DNA of 7,255 bases from JAJOKK01 sp965370555 (GTDB taxonomy: Bacteria > Bipolaricaulota > Bipolaricaulia > UBA7950 > UBA9294), in the NCBI GenBank assembly GCA_965370555.1, contig CBDUVB010000067.1, positions 1-7,255 on the forward strand, written 5' to 3'. Position numbers and translations under genes: made by a program. Below are positions 1 through 6,424 of the stretch, one piece after another (the stretch's first letter is position 1; the number at the start of each line of letters is the position of its first letter). A model generated the notes under the pieces. That model was not told where the DNA came from, searched no databases, and worked only from the letters and a program-made list of their open reading frames with translations.

Positions 1-179
1 TCTATCTATGCACACTTGCGCGATCCGTGTGCCAACGCACTGTCGAACGCCTGCCGTGGATCGCCCCGCACCTCGCGTTGGGGGAGCACGTGATCATCCG
101 GGTCGGTGAGGTGTACGTTCAGATTGGGGATACCGGTCTGGAACAGTTACCCAAGGAGATCATCGATCTCTTGAATTAA
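1..179 (+). CDS. 3' end of an unrecognised protein gene (partial, 5' end outside window)
   Basis: An open frame enters from the left edge with its first full codon at position 3 and ends at the TAA at 177-179, giving 58 visible residues that finish in LEQLPKEIIDLLN. Third codon positions are mostly G or C, as in the other genes here, and the residues look like a normal folded protein end: a basic helix with two cysteines, then alternating hydrophobic residues (HVIIRVGEVYVQIG) typical of beta strands, then a short amphipathic helix. There is no signal peptide or membrane segment in the visible part. I do not recognise the family and propose no function. It lies upstream of the release-factor-like gene on the same strand, but the 97-bp spacer with a strong hairpin makes tight operon coupling uncertain. 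Coding status is fairly sure; identity is unknown. Confidence 0.6.
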   Translation, partial: YLCTLARSVCQRTVERLPWIAPHLALGEHVIIRVGEVYVQIGDTGLEQLPKEIIDLLN

Positions 180-184
180 GGACG

Positions 185-253
185 AGCACGCAGAAAGGCA
201 GGAGGGGGAGACGTATCTCCGTGTCTCCCTCTCCCCGCGTCTGCGGTACAATG
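185..253. repeat. CGCAGA...TCTGCG-bounded intergenic element, copy 1
   Basis: The spacer holds AGCACGCAGAAAG (185-197), an exact 13-base match to 6425-6437. Its CGCAGA (189-194) is mirrored by TCTGCG (240-245), and the stretch ends GGTACAATG, compared with GGCCAAATG after the other copy. Between the ends lies a purine-rich arm followed by its pyrimidine-rich complement. Elements with CGCAGA/TCTGCG ends around low-complexity cores are, from memory, found in intergenic regions of several bacterial groups; membership in any such family is inference. Confidence 0.45.
201..234 (+). terminator. Strong GC-rich hairpin between two plus-strand genes, without a U-tract
   Basis: Bases 201-212 (GGAGGGGGAGAC) pair with 223-234 (GTCTCCCTCTCC) as a 12-bp stem with a single G-U wobble and a 10-base loop. 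A second small stem, CCGC (235-238) with GCGG (243-246), follows at once. It begins 21 bases after the upstream stop codon, a usual terminator position. No T-run follows, so it is not a classical intrinsic terminator. It may be a 3'-end-stabilising hairpin or just the core of the intergenic repeat. Confidence 0.4.
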
Positions 254-260
254 ATTGAAA

Positions 261-267
261 GGGGAGG
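261..267 (+). promoter_or_regulatory. Shine-Dalgarno site of the release-factor-like gene
   Basis: GGGGAGG lies 9 bases before the ATG at 277. This supports that start and full translation of the short protein. The site lies just outside the intergenic repeat. Confidence 0.7.
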
Positions 268-276
268 CTGGCCACA

Positions 277-627
277 ATGATTCCGGATATTCCGAGCTCC
301 GACGAAGATCTTCTTACCGAGTGTGTGGTGGAGACGTTCCGCTCCAGTGGACCGGGTGGTCAGAACGTCAACAAGCGCGAGACAGCGGTCAGGATTCGCC
401 ATTCCCCCACAGGGATTGTCGTGACCTGTCAACGCGAGCGCAGTCAGTATCGGAATAAGCAGATCGCACTGGAAGAGCTGAGGAGAAGACTGGAGACTCT
501 TTCACAACCACCGCAACCACGTATCCCGACCGTCATCCCCCGGAGCGTACGAAATAAGATCCTCGCCTACAAGAAGCGACGGGCAACGAAGAAACGCCTG
601 CGGAGGAAACCTGACATCGAGGAATAG
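277..627 (+). CDS. Stand-alone GGQ-domain peptide chain release factor-like protein (RF-1 domain)
   Basis: This 116-aa protein is essentially one class-I release-factor catalytic domain. Residues 22-33 read RSSGPGGQNVNK, with the GGQ tripeptide at 27-29 that drives peptidyl-tRNA ester hydrolysis on the large ribosomal subunit. The next stretch, RIRHSPTGIVVTCQRERS, is the conserved RF-1/RF-2 segment. Codon-recognition domains are absent. The C-terminus is strongly basic (KKRRATKKRLRRKP), like the tails of the rescue proteins ArfB/ICT1 and mitochondrial MTRFR that sit in the mRNA channel or on the ribosome. By family knowledge it should be a cytoplasmic, codon-independent factor freeing stalled peptides. 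It is somewhat shorter than ArfB (about 140 aa) and by eye closer to the RF2/MTRFR type, so the exact subfamily is open. The start is fixed by a good Shine-Dalgarno. Its stop lies 13 bases from the convergent stop of the barrel gene. Confidence 0.88.
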   Translation: MIPDIPSSDEDLLTECVVETFRSSGPGGQNVNKRETAVRIRHSPTGIVVTCQRERSQYRNKQIALEELRRRLETLSQPPQPRIPTVIPRSVRNKILAYKKRRATKKRLRRKPDIEE

Positions 628-640
628 ACCGGCACTCATC

Positions 641-2122
641 TTACCAACGTGCTGTCCAGCCGAAGGTGAGCTCCAGCGTTGGCTCGTTGAACGTTCCCGA
701 GCGGATCGCGATCTCTGTGGATGCGCTGAACTCGTTGGTGAGCCCCATGTCGAGCTTGAACAGCGTCATCCCCCAGTCGAATAGCTCTGCCGATGAACAT
801 GCGAAGTACGTTGCCACACTCCACGTCCCAGGAGTACCACAGCAAGACGTCGTCGTCCCCGAGAGGAGGAACAGCTCGAAGTAGTCGCTCTGCCCGGTTA
901 CAGAGGAGTTCTTCGCGCTGTCGAACGAGGTCGCCATCTGGATCGTGATCCCATCCCCCAATGCGTGCTTGAGCTTGATCCCGTAGATGCTGAACCCATT
1001 TATCGATGTGTCAGGGTCTCCACTCGTCTCCAGTGTCGTCAGCAGCTTTATGCAGTCGATCCATGCTGTCTTCAGTCTGAACGTCGGGGTGAGTATCTTG
1101 CTCGTCGGGGTGAACAACAGCGAAAGATCCAAATAGAGGCCGAAGTGCGGTACCACAAGGCTGGGTATCGGGTAATCGCTCGCACTGAGGGTGATGCTTT
1201 GGAACCCCCCGTCAGTGATGCTCAACGTCGAATTCACCTGTAAGTCGCACCACATCCAGGAGAGACTAAGGTTCTCACGGCTGAAGCAGAAGCCGTATTC
1301 TTCATTCATGTCGAAGGTTACCGTGTTGCTGTAGCGCACATCGCCCACGCTCCCCCGCACAACGATCGTCTGGTAGGAATCCGTCTGCGGTTTTGTGAGG
1401 TAGAAGGTGTGATTGAAGGATATGTCGAAAAGGCTGAAGCTCGTCGTCGTACGCCAGTAGTCGAACAGTGAGCTTCCGTTTGGATCGAAGGCAAGCGTAG
1501 AACTGACCTTGAGCATGTCTCCCAACGGAAAGTCGGCCTGGAATCGCAAGGAGTCGAAGATCAGGCCAGCCGTACCGTACTTCCAGTTAGCAATCCCCTG
1601 AGCCACAAACTGCCCGATCCTGTACACCGCGGTCAACTTCGTGCGAAACGCGGTGACGCCGAACGTCTGCACGTTGAAGGTGAGTGACGTATCCCAGCTA
1701 CCCGAGAACGATCCTATCCGCCGCGCTCTCTCGACGTCGATCCGGATCGTTGTCGTCCCTGATGCGGTCTCATCGAACGGATCGATCACGGTGATCGTCA
1801 CGTAATCGATCCCTACAAACCCAGTAGCAGGCACATACGTCACTTCGACGAGCGCATCATGTGGACCGACGTACCGAATCTCAGCTAGATCGCCGATGAG
1901 CACCCCGTGTGTCGGCCCGTCCAGGATCACGAACCTCATTGGGTGCCCCCCCGGATCGAGCGGGTCGATGTCCTCATCCTGAGCGCGCAGGGTGAACGTC
2001 ACCGCGGTATCCTGCACGGTGGTGACGTATTGATCCTCCATCGTCGGGGCAACGTTTCCGAACGCTACACACCCCAACAGCATCACCAACAATCCAACAC
2101 CCGATATCCCCCGCAGCCTCAT
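641..2122 (-). CDS. Secreted protein with one N-terminal Ig-like domain and a predicted outer-membrane beta-barrel
   Basis: The 493-aa product starts with a signal peptide (about residues 1-22). Cleavage could be by signal peptidase I after AFG (22), but LLGC ending at Cys18 also resembles a lipobox. Residues about 26-131 form a Big_9/cadherin-like Ig domain, recognisable by the stretch VPATGFVGIDYVTITVIDPF. From about 136 to the end the protein is a long series of alternating polar/hydrophobic strands with aromatic girdles and little helix. It ends LELTFGWTARW, an aromatic-terminated beta-signal like those read by the BAM complex. I infer an outer-membrane barrel of a dozen or more strands; no specific porin family was recognised. 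Its ATG overlaps the TGA of the large upstream gene (ATGA), so the two are probably one operon with coupled translation. Its Ig domain is homologous to the last Ig domain of that neighbour. A function in anchoring or display of the neighbour is inference. Confidence 0.8.
   Translation of the reverse strand: MRLRGISGVGLLVMLLGCVAFGNVAPTMEDQYVTTVQDTAVTFTLRAQDEDIDPLDPGGHPMRFVILDGPTHGVLIGDLAEIRYVGPHDALVEVTYVPATGFVGIDYVTITVIDPFDETASGTTTIRIDVERARRIGSFSGSWDTSLTFNVQTFGVTAFRTKLTAVYRIGQFVAQGIANWKYGTAGLIFDSLRFQADFPLGDMLKVSSTLAFDPNGSSLFDYWRTTTSFSLFDISFNHTFYLTKPQTDSYQTIVVRGSVGDVRYSNTVTFDMNEEYGFCFSRENLSLSWMWCDLQVNSTLSITDGGFQSITLSASDYPIPSLVVPHFGLYLDLSLLFTPTSKILTPTFRLKTAWIDCIKLLTTLETSGDPDTSINGFSIYGIKLKHALGDGITIQMATSFDSAKNSSVTGQSDYFELFLLSGTTTSCCGTPGTWSVATYFACSSAELFDWGMTLFKLDMGLTNEFSASTEIAIRSGTFNEPTLELTFGWTARW
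2119..2122 (-). promoter_or_regulatory. ATGA stop/start overlap coupling the two operon genes
   Basis: On the minus strand ATGA carries the start ATG (2122-2120) of the barrel gene and the stop TGA (2121-2119) of the large Ig gene. Only a weak purine-rich stretch (GTGGGTGAAG) precedes it, so reinitiation by ribosomes finishing the large gene is the likely route. Confidence 0.85.
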
Positions 2123-5100
2123 TCAGCTTCACCCACTTGGATCATCAACGTGACTGTCTCGCCGTTGCCGAGCGGGATCGTCATCTGATACAGCCCTGGT
2201 GGTAGCGCTGCCGTGTCCAACTTGAGGACGTACCTGCCAATTGACTCCTCCCACGTTGCGGAAAGCGTGCCTTGGTACACTGCGCCGTCGGTCTCCGCAA
2301 TCAGCGTGACCGTTTCCCACGCCGCTTCGTAGACCACAGCAAACGTCAGCGGCACAATCAGCGGGAAGATCTCTCCCTGCTGAAGGATGAACAGCGGTGG
2401 CGCCCCTGGTTGCTCTGCACACTCGATCACCGCGATATCCACCATTGCGGTAGAAGACCCGCCAAACGGATCGGCGAACCGCAGGGTGAGTACATCACGC
2501 CCGACGAAACCGGCCGCAGGTGTGTAGATGAGGGTGATCGTCGCTGACTCGATCCCACCGTGGGTCGCGTAGGTCACAGCGCCCAGATCCCCACTGATCA
2601 CCCCGTGCATCGGCGGCGTGACGATGCTGAATACAAACGGGATCTCGCCGGGGCTGTCGGGATCGATCCACAGGTCCGTCGCCGTGACATCGAACGACAC
2701 CGCTGTATCGACGCAAGTCGTAAGGCAGAGATCTTCCATCACGGTCTGGGCAATTACCTCTATGAACACTGACGCCTCTTGCGAGACATTCCCGCATGCA
2801 TCAACGATCCGGTAGGTGAATTCATCTTTTCCGTAGTAGCCGTGATACGGGGCATAACGGATTGCCGTACCGGGGTCTGAAACGCTGCTCTCAGAATCCT
2901 CGATCGTTGCCGTTCCGTACCCAGACGGCGTGACGATATCGTCAATCCAAAGGTGCTTCTCACAGGTACATGTCGAGCAGTTATCGGAATCGTTGTAGAC
3001 GACATCGATACGCACCGGTGTGTCCTGACGAATCATCAGCCGGTGCTGTCCGTAGTCATCCGACCGCACTTCGAGATTGTCGCTTGCGCTGCGGTCCTCA
3101 TCGCCGTTCGGATCGTCTTTCGGTTCGGGCGCCGTCTCGTCGTAGACTCGACCTTCGGTCGCTGTTGAGGTCACCGGGATTGCGTTGTTGCCGCAGCAGT
3201 CGGTCGCCTCGATATAAACTTCCACCCGCGCCGGGCAATTCGTCAGGCAGCGAACATCCGCACTTCCCGTGATATCGACCCGTCCTTGCCCGTTCTGTAC
3301 CCGGTTGACAACGATGTTCTCCAGGATTGCGTTGTCCGTCGGCAGCGTTACTGTGACCGCAACGTTGTCTGGGACGATACAGCATTGATCCGTAACGTTG
3401 GCCGTGAAGGTGACCGTCGTCTCGCAACAATCTGCACTCACCAGCACATGATCATCGACCACGAGAGCGTTGATCACCGGTTTCGTCGTGTCCTCACTCG
3501 TGAACGTCGCCTCGGTTCTCGAGAAGTTACCACAAGCATCGGTCGCGGTGAACGTCACCGTTGCGGAACCCGTCTCTCCACAATCATCGGACAGGGTTGT
3601 GAAGTCGTTGCCCCAGGTGACGTCGGTGCCACAGCAGGTCTCGCTCGCCACCGCATCACCGTGGTTCGCCAACCACGCATTCAACTCCGTGGTGTTCCCG
3701 GCTCCGTCACACTCCACCGTCTCGTCACTCGCCGGTGTTGTGATGCTCGGCGGGGTCGTATCCTCAATCGTGAATGTCGCTTGGATCGTCGAGCTGAGGC
3801 CACAGCAGTCGGTGGCGGTGAATGTCACCAGCGCCGACCCTATCTCTCCACAATCATCGGACAGGTCCGTGAAGTCGTTGCTCCAGATGACGTCGGTGCC
3901 ACAGCAAGTGTCGCTCGCCATCGCACCACCGTGGTTCGCCAACCACGCGTTTAACTCCGTGGTGTTCCCGGCTCCGTCACACTCCACCGTCTCGTTACTC
4001 GCTGGTGTTGTGATGCTCGGCGGGGTCGTGTCCTCAATCGTGAACGTCGCTTGGGTCGTTGAGCTGAGACCGCAGTCGTCCGTTGCGGTGAATGTCACCA
4101 GCGCCGAACCTGTCTCACCACAGTCGTCGGACAGGCCCGTGAAATCGTTCGTCCACGTCACCCCACTACAATTATCCGTTGCGTTCGCCCCGCCATGACT
4201 GTTGAGCCACGTGTTGAGATAGGTAACGTTCCCCTCTCCATCGCACTCAACGGTCTCAGCGCTCGCTATGGGATTGATCACCGGGGCGGTCGTGTCGACC
4301 GTGATATTTGAGCCGTTGGCGATCGATGTCGGTGGGGAAGGCACTAGGTCCACATCGTTGCCAGCGGCGTCCTTCAGCGTCGCAACTCCTGCAAGCGATG
4401 GGATGCCGGAATCGAGATCGCAGCTGTTGTCCTCGGAACCGACGCCATACGTACCTGAGATCGTGTCGGTCAAGGCGAAGGCTCCCCACTGAATGACGTC
4501 CCCAGTGTCGAGGGGCACCTGGAAGAAGTCCCCGCTACACGTCACGTTCTCGGAGAAGGCGACCGTCACGTTGACGTCGTCTCCAACGTTGTAACAGCCA
4601 TCCGGCGTCGACGATGTGATCGAGGTGATCGTTGGGTTCTCGGTGTCGACATCAACTGCATTGGTGTTGTCTGGATCCATCGTGTTGCCGGCCAAGTCTT
4701 GTGCTCCAGAGATGTGATACTGACCGATAGTGTCATCGTTGTCATCGACGAACTCAAACCGGCATGCGAAATGCGTTGCGTCTGTCCAGGCGGGATTGCT
4801 GGTGGCATACGACGAGGAAAAGAGATCCTCAACTGTCACTGTTGGATTCACCGTTTGATTCATATCTTCGTCGAATATGATCGTAATGGTAACTGGCCCT
4901 GCATCCACATCAGCCAGGCTCGACGGCGTAACACTCAACACCGATGGCTTCGTCGTGTCGATAACGAGCGTCCAATTGGAGGCACCAACGTCACCGTTGT
5001 TCCCCGCAACGTCGATCGCATAGAGACGCCAGGTGAAGGTTCCGGTAGCCAAGGTCGGAGTGTAGGACGTGCCGGTGGTATAGTAGTTCCTGTCCGGTGG

Positions 5101-5949
5101 ACCCCAAATCTGAACTCGGTAGTTGTAGATCCCGCTACCCCCTGGATCAGCCGGCTCAGTCCATGAGAAGGTAGGGGAGGTATCATTGGTCCTCGAATTG
5201 TCCGCTGGGCTTCGATTGCCGGGAGTATCGGGATCCTGTGTATCAATTACAACGTTCGGCAACGGATCCGATGCCGTACTCGTATTCCCCGCCGCATCCG
5301 TCGCGGTGATCGTGATGTTATACGTGCCATCAGGGATCACCGTACTCGTGATGCTCCAAGACCCATCTCCAGCGGCCGTGGTCGTCCCCAGGAAGGTACC
5401 CCCGTCTCGATACAGGTCCACCGTGCTATTTCCCTCAGCCGCACTTGCCGCTCCGCTGAATGTCGGTGTGTTGTCGTTCGTGATAGCATCGTCGTCCCAG
5501 TGCCCGTTATCGCTCGCCGCATCCAAATTCGGCGCAGCCGGCTGGGTCGGCCGATTCGCGTCGATCGGATCGTTGGCTTGCAAGATGGGTGTGGTCCAGG
5601 TATTGGTCAGCCCGCCGTCCGCCAGTTCAACACTCACCGCGATGTCGGCCGCAGCAGCATAGTCCGTTCCGCCTTCTGTGACCGTGAATGTCGTTGTGTA
5701 CGTGATGTCATTCTGCTTGCTCAGGGAGTCGAGGGCATAGCCGCCGATATTGCTTGCATTCAGCGTGTACACCGTTTCCGAGTCGGACTCGACGGAAATT
5801 GTCGCCGTGACGACATCATTGATCTTCATCGACACATCAGGGATCGAAACACCAGTGATCACGGGTTGCCCCGCAAGGGCTGCCATTGATACGAACCAAA
5901 GAAGCAGAAGAGGAACGAGTAACTTAGAGGGGCGCATCCCGGTCATCAC
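2119..5949 (-). CDS. Large secreted cysteine-rich multi-Ig-domain surface protein (1276 aa)
   Basis: An adhesin-like exported protein made almost wholly of beta-sandwich domains. It has a signal peptide (1-26, cleavage likely after ALA). Domains in order: a first beta domain to about 130; a Big_13-like domain (about 133-235; DNTPTFSG, DGTYNITITATDAAGNTS); a fibronectin-III-like domain (about 240-330); a Big_5-like domain (about 333-435; VTITIIFDEDMN); another Ig-like domain (about 440-550); three 88-90-aa HYR-like repeats (552-819); an Ig domain (820-936); an acidic linker; two Big_9-like domains (about 958-1066 and 1069-1175; the first has YYGKDEFTYRIVDACGN); a C-terminal beta domain (1178-1276). 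All 34 cysteines lie at or after residue 396, six as adjacent pairs. The start is GTG at 5949 or, equally possible, ATG at 5946; both suit the strong Shine-Dalgarno. No enzymatic motif, LPXTG, PEP-CTERM or type IX sorting domain was seen. Adhesion or a surface-layer role is inferred from architecture only. Confidence 0.88.
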   Translation of the reverse strand: MMTGMRPSKLLVPLLLLWFVSMAALAGQPVITGVSIPDVSMKINDVVTATISVESDSETVYTLNASNIGGYALDSLSKQNDITYTTTFTVTEGGTDYAAAADIAVSVELADGGLTNTWTTPILQANDPIDANRPTQPAAPNLDAASDNGHWDDDAITNDNTPTFSGAASAAEGNSTVDLYRDGGTFLGTTTAAGDGSWSITSTVIPDGTYNITITATDAAGNTSTASDPLPNVVIDTQDPDTPGNRSPADNSRTNDTSPTFSWTEPADPGGSGIYNYRVQIWGPPDRNYYTTGTSYTPTLATGTFTWRLYAIDVAGNNGDVGASNWTLVIDTTKPSVLSVTPSSLADVDAGPVTITIIFDEDMNQTVNPTVTVEDLFSSSYATSNPAWTDATHFACRFEFVDDNDDTIGQYHISGAQDLAGNTMDPDNTNAVDVDTENPTITSITSSTPDGCYNVGDDVNVTVAFSENVTCSGDFFQVPLDTGDVIQWGAFALTDTISGTYGVGSEDNSCDLDSGIPSLAGVATLKDAAGNDVDLVPSPPTSIANGSNITVDTTAPVINPIASAETVECDGEGNVTYLNTWLNSHGGANATDNCSGVTWTNDFTGLSDDCGETGSALVTFTATDDCGLSSTTQATFTIEDTTPPSITTPASNETVECDGAGNTTELNAWLANHGGAMASDTCCGTDVIWSNDFTDLSDDCGEIGSALVTFTATDCCGLSSTIQATFTIEDTTPPSITTPASDETVECDGAGNTTELNAWLANHGDAVASETCCGTDVTWGNDFTTLSDDCGETGSATVTFTATDACGNFSRTEATFTSEDTTKPVINALVVDDHVLVSADCCETTVTFTANVTDQCCIVPDNVAVTVTLPTDNAILENIVVNRVQNGQGRVDITGSADVRCLTNCPARVEVYIEATDCCGNNAIPVTSTATEGRVYDETAPEPKDDPNGDEDRSASDNLEVRSDDYGQHRLMIRQDTPVRIDVVYNDSDNCSTCTCEKHLWIDDIVTPSGYGTATIEDSESSVSDPGTAIRYAPYHGYYGKDEFTYRIVDACGNVSQEASVFIEVIAQTVMEDLCLTTCVDTAVSFDVTATDLWIDPDSPGEIPFVFSIVTPPMHGVISGDLGAVTYATHGGIESATITLIYTPAAGFVGRDVLTLRFADPFGGSSTAMVDIAVIECAEQPGAPPLFILQQGEIFPLIVPLTFAVVYEAAWETVTLIAETDGAVYQGTLSATWEESIGRYVLKLDTAALPPGLYQMTIPLGNGETVTLMIQVGEAE
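3493..3762 (-). repeat. HYR-like repeat unit 3 (residues 730-819)
   Basis: A 270-bp unit coding 90 residues, from DTTPPSITTPASDETVECDG to TEATFTSE. It has the VECDG, AWLANHG, CCG, LSDDCG and VTFTATDACGN landmarks. By hand alignment it matches unit 2 at 231 of 270 bases (about 86%), with the N-terminal 160 bases at about 93% and the remaining 110 at about 75%. Confidence 0.85.
3763..4032 (-). repeat. HYR-like repeat unit 2 (residues 640-729)
   Basis: A 270-bp unit coding 90 residues with adjacent cysteines in DTCCGTD and TDCCGL. Its first half is closest to unit 3 and its second half closest to unit 1 (about 86% over 110 bases, against about 75% with unit 3), so it looks like a mosaic of its neighbours. 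Confidence 0.85.
4033..4296 (-). repeat. HYR-like repeat unit 1 (residues 552-639)
   Basis: A 264-bp unit coding 88 residues, starting DTTAPVINPIASAETVECDG. It is the most divergent unit: it has single cysteines (DNCSG, TDDCG) where units 2 and 3 carry adjacent pairs, and it is two residues shorter at the first of these sites. Spacing to the next unit is otherwise regular: the LSDDCG-coding motif recurs every 270 bases (3591, 3861, 4131 for the ACAGG landmark). Confidence 0.85.
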
Positions 5950-5955
5950 GAATCA

Positions 5956-5963
5956 ACCTCCTT
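5956..5963 (-). promoter_or_regulatory. Strong Shine-Dalgarno of the large Ig gene
   Basis: The minus strand reads AAGGAGGT, a full anti-16S complement, 6 bases before GTG (5949) and 9 before the overlapping ATG (5946). Either start is possible; the ATG has the more usual spacing. It signals high translation of a large secreted product. Confidence 0.8.
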
Positions 5964-6241
5964 GTAGATCCATGCATAGCACGAGGTAAAGATATCATAG
6001 ATTAAATAATTTGTTTGGAATGCCGCCTTTAAGAGATCTGAAACGTGTGGGGAAACAGACCAAAATGCCCTAGTTGCGAAGCCAACGCGTCGTTTCATCT
6101 ACCTACCCACGATTTGATACCATTCAACTCTTATTCGAACACAAGCAGGAGCCGCCATTTGCCCTCTACTCTCCATAAATAGAGGAATGCAGCACCAACG
6201 CACTCCTGCCTCGCCCCCACTGCTTCTAAATCGTTACAACC

Positions 6242-6270
6242 ACTATAGCGTAAACCAGGTGTTTTGTAAA
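6242..6270 (-). promoter_or_regulatory. Sigma70-type promoter reading toward the Ig/barrel operon
   Basis: The minus strand reads TTTACA (6270-6265), a 17-base spacer, then TATAGT (6247-6242), five of six consensus bases in each box at optimal spacing. Transcription would start near 6235 and give a leader of about 285 bases before the large Ig gene. It is the best promoter match I noticed in the window. Confidence 0.55.
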
Positions 6271-6383
6271 GCTACTCATGCGAAACGCGGCTCTACTTAG
6301 GCTGTTGCACAAACCTCTTCTCCGCACGGGTTGCGGAGCAAGACCGGAGGCCTAACATAAGCTTTCATCACCGAGAACGCTCG

Positions 6384-6423
6384 GGGGGGTGTAGTAAATT
6401 CCAAATCGGCTACTACACCCCCC
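6384..6423. repeat. 13-bp perfect inverted repeat with 14-base loop
   Basis: GGGGGGTGTAGTA (6384-6396) is exactly complementary to TACTACACCCCCC (6411-6423). No T-run follows on either strand, so it does not look like a standard terminator, although it lies downstream of the metallopeptidase gene on the minus strand. A small CCGAG/CTCGG stem-loop abuts it at 6371-6384. It could be a stable RNA hairpin, a protein-binding palindrome, or paired terminal repeats left from a deleted mobile element. Confidence 0.6.
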
Positions 6424-6424
6424 A

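Noticed and set aside
247..252. TACAAT as a -10 box for the release-factor-like gene
   Set aside because: No -35 box lies at the proper distance, the resulting leader would begin almost at the Shine-Dalgarno, and the bases form part of the intergenic repeat end.
160..432. 90-codon minus-strand frame overlapping the release-factor-like gene
   Set aside because: It opposes a well-supported GGQ-domain gene and the hairpin spacer, and its translation has no recognisable feature.
3286..4198. Two long plus-strand open frames (222 and 242 codons) antisense to the repeat block
   Set aside because: They lie wholly inside the repeats of the large Ig gene, whose minus-strand frame has clear domain homology. 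The repeat period (270 bases, a multiple of three) keeps antisense frames open automatically, and their translations show no signal or domain.
5946..6098. A 50-codon minus-strand frame (ATG at 6098, TGA at 5948-5946) that ends on the start of the large Ig gene
   Set aside because: It overlaps the start like a coupled leader peptide, but it lacks a good Shine-Dalgarno, its codons are AT-rich and unlike the genes here, and it runs through the Shine-Dalgarno of the next gene. A chance open frame of this length is likely. Conservation in relatives would reopen the case.
6300..6316. GGCTGTTGCACAAA, reminiscent of insertion-sequence ends
   Set aside because: I found no matching inverted end, target duplication or transposase fragment nearby, so it cannot be supported as a mobile element.
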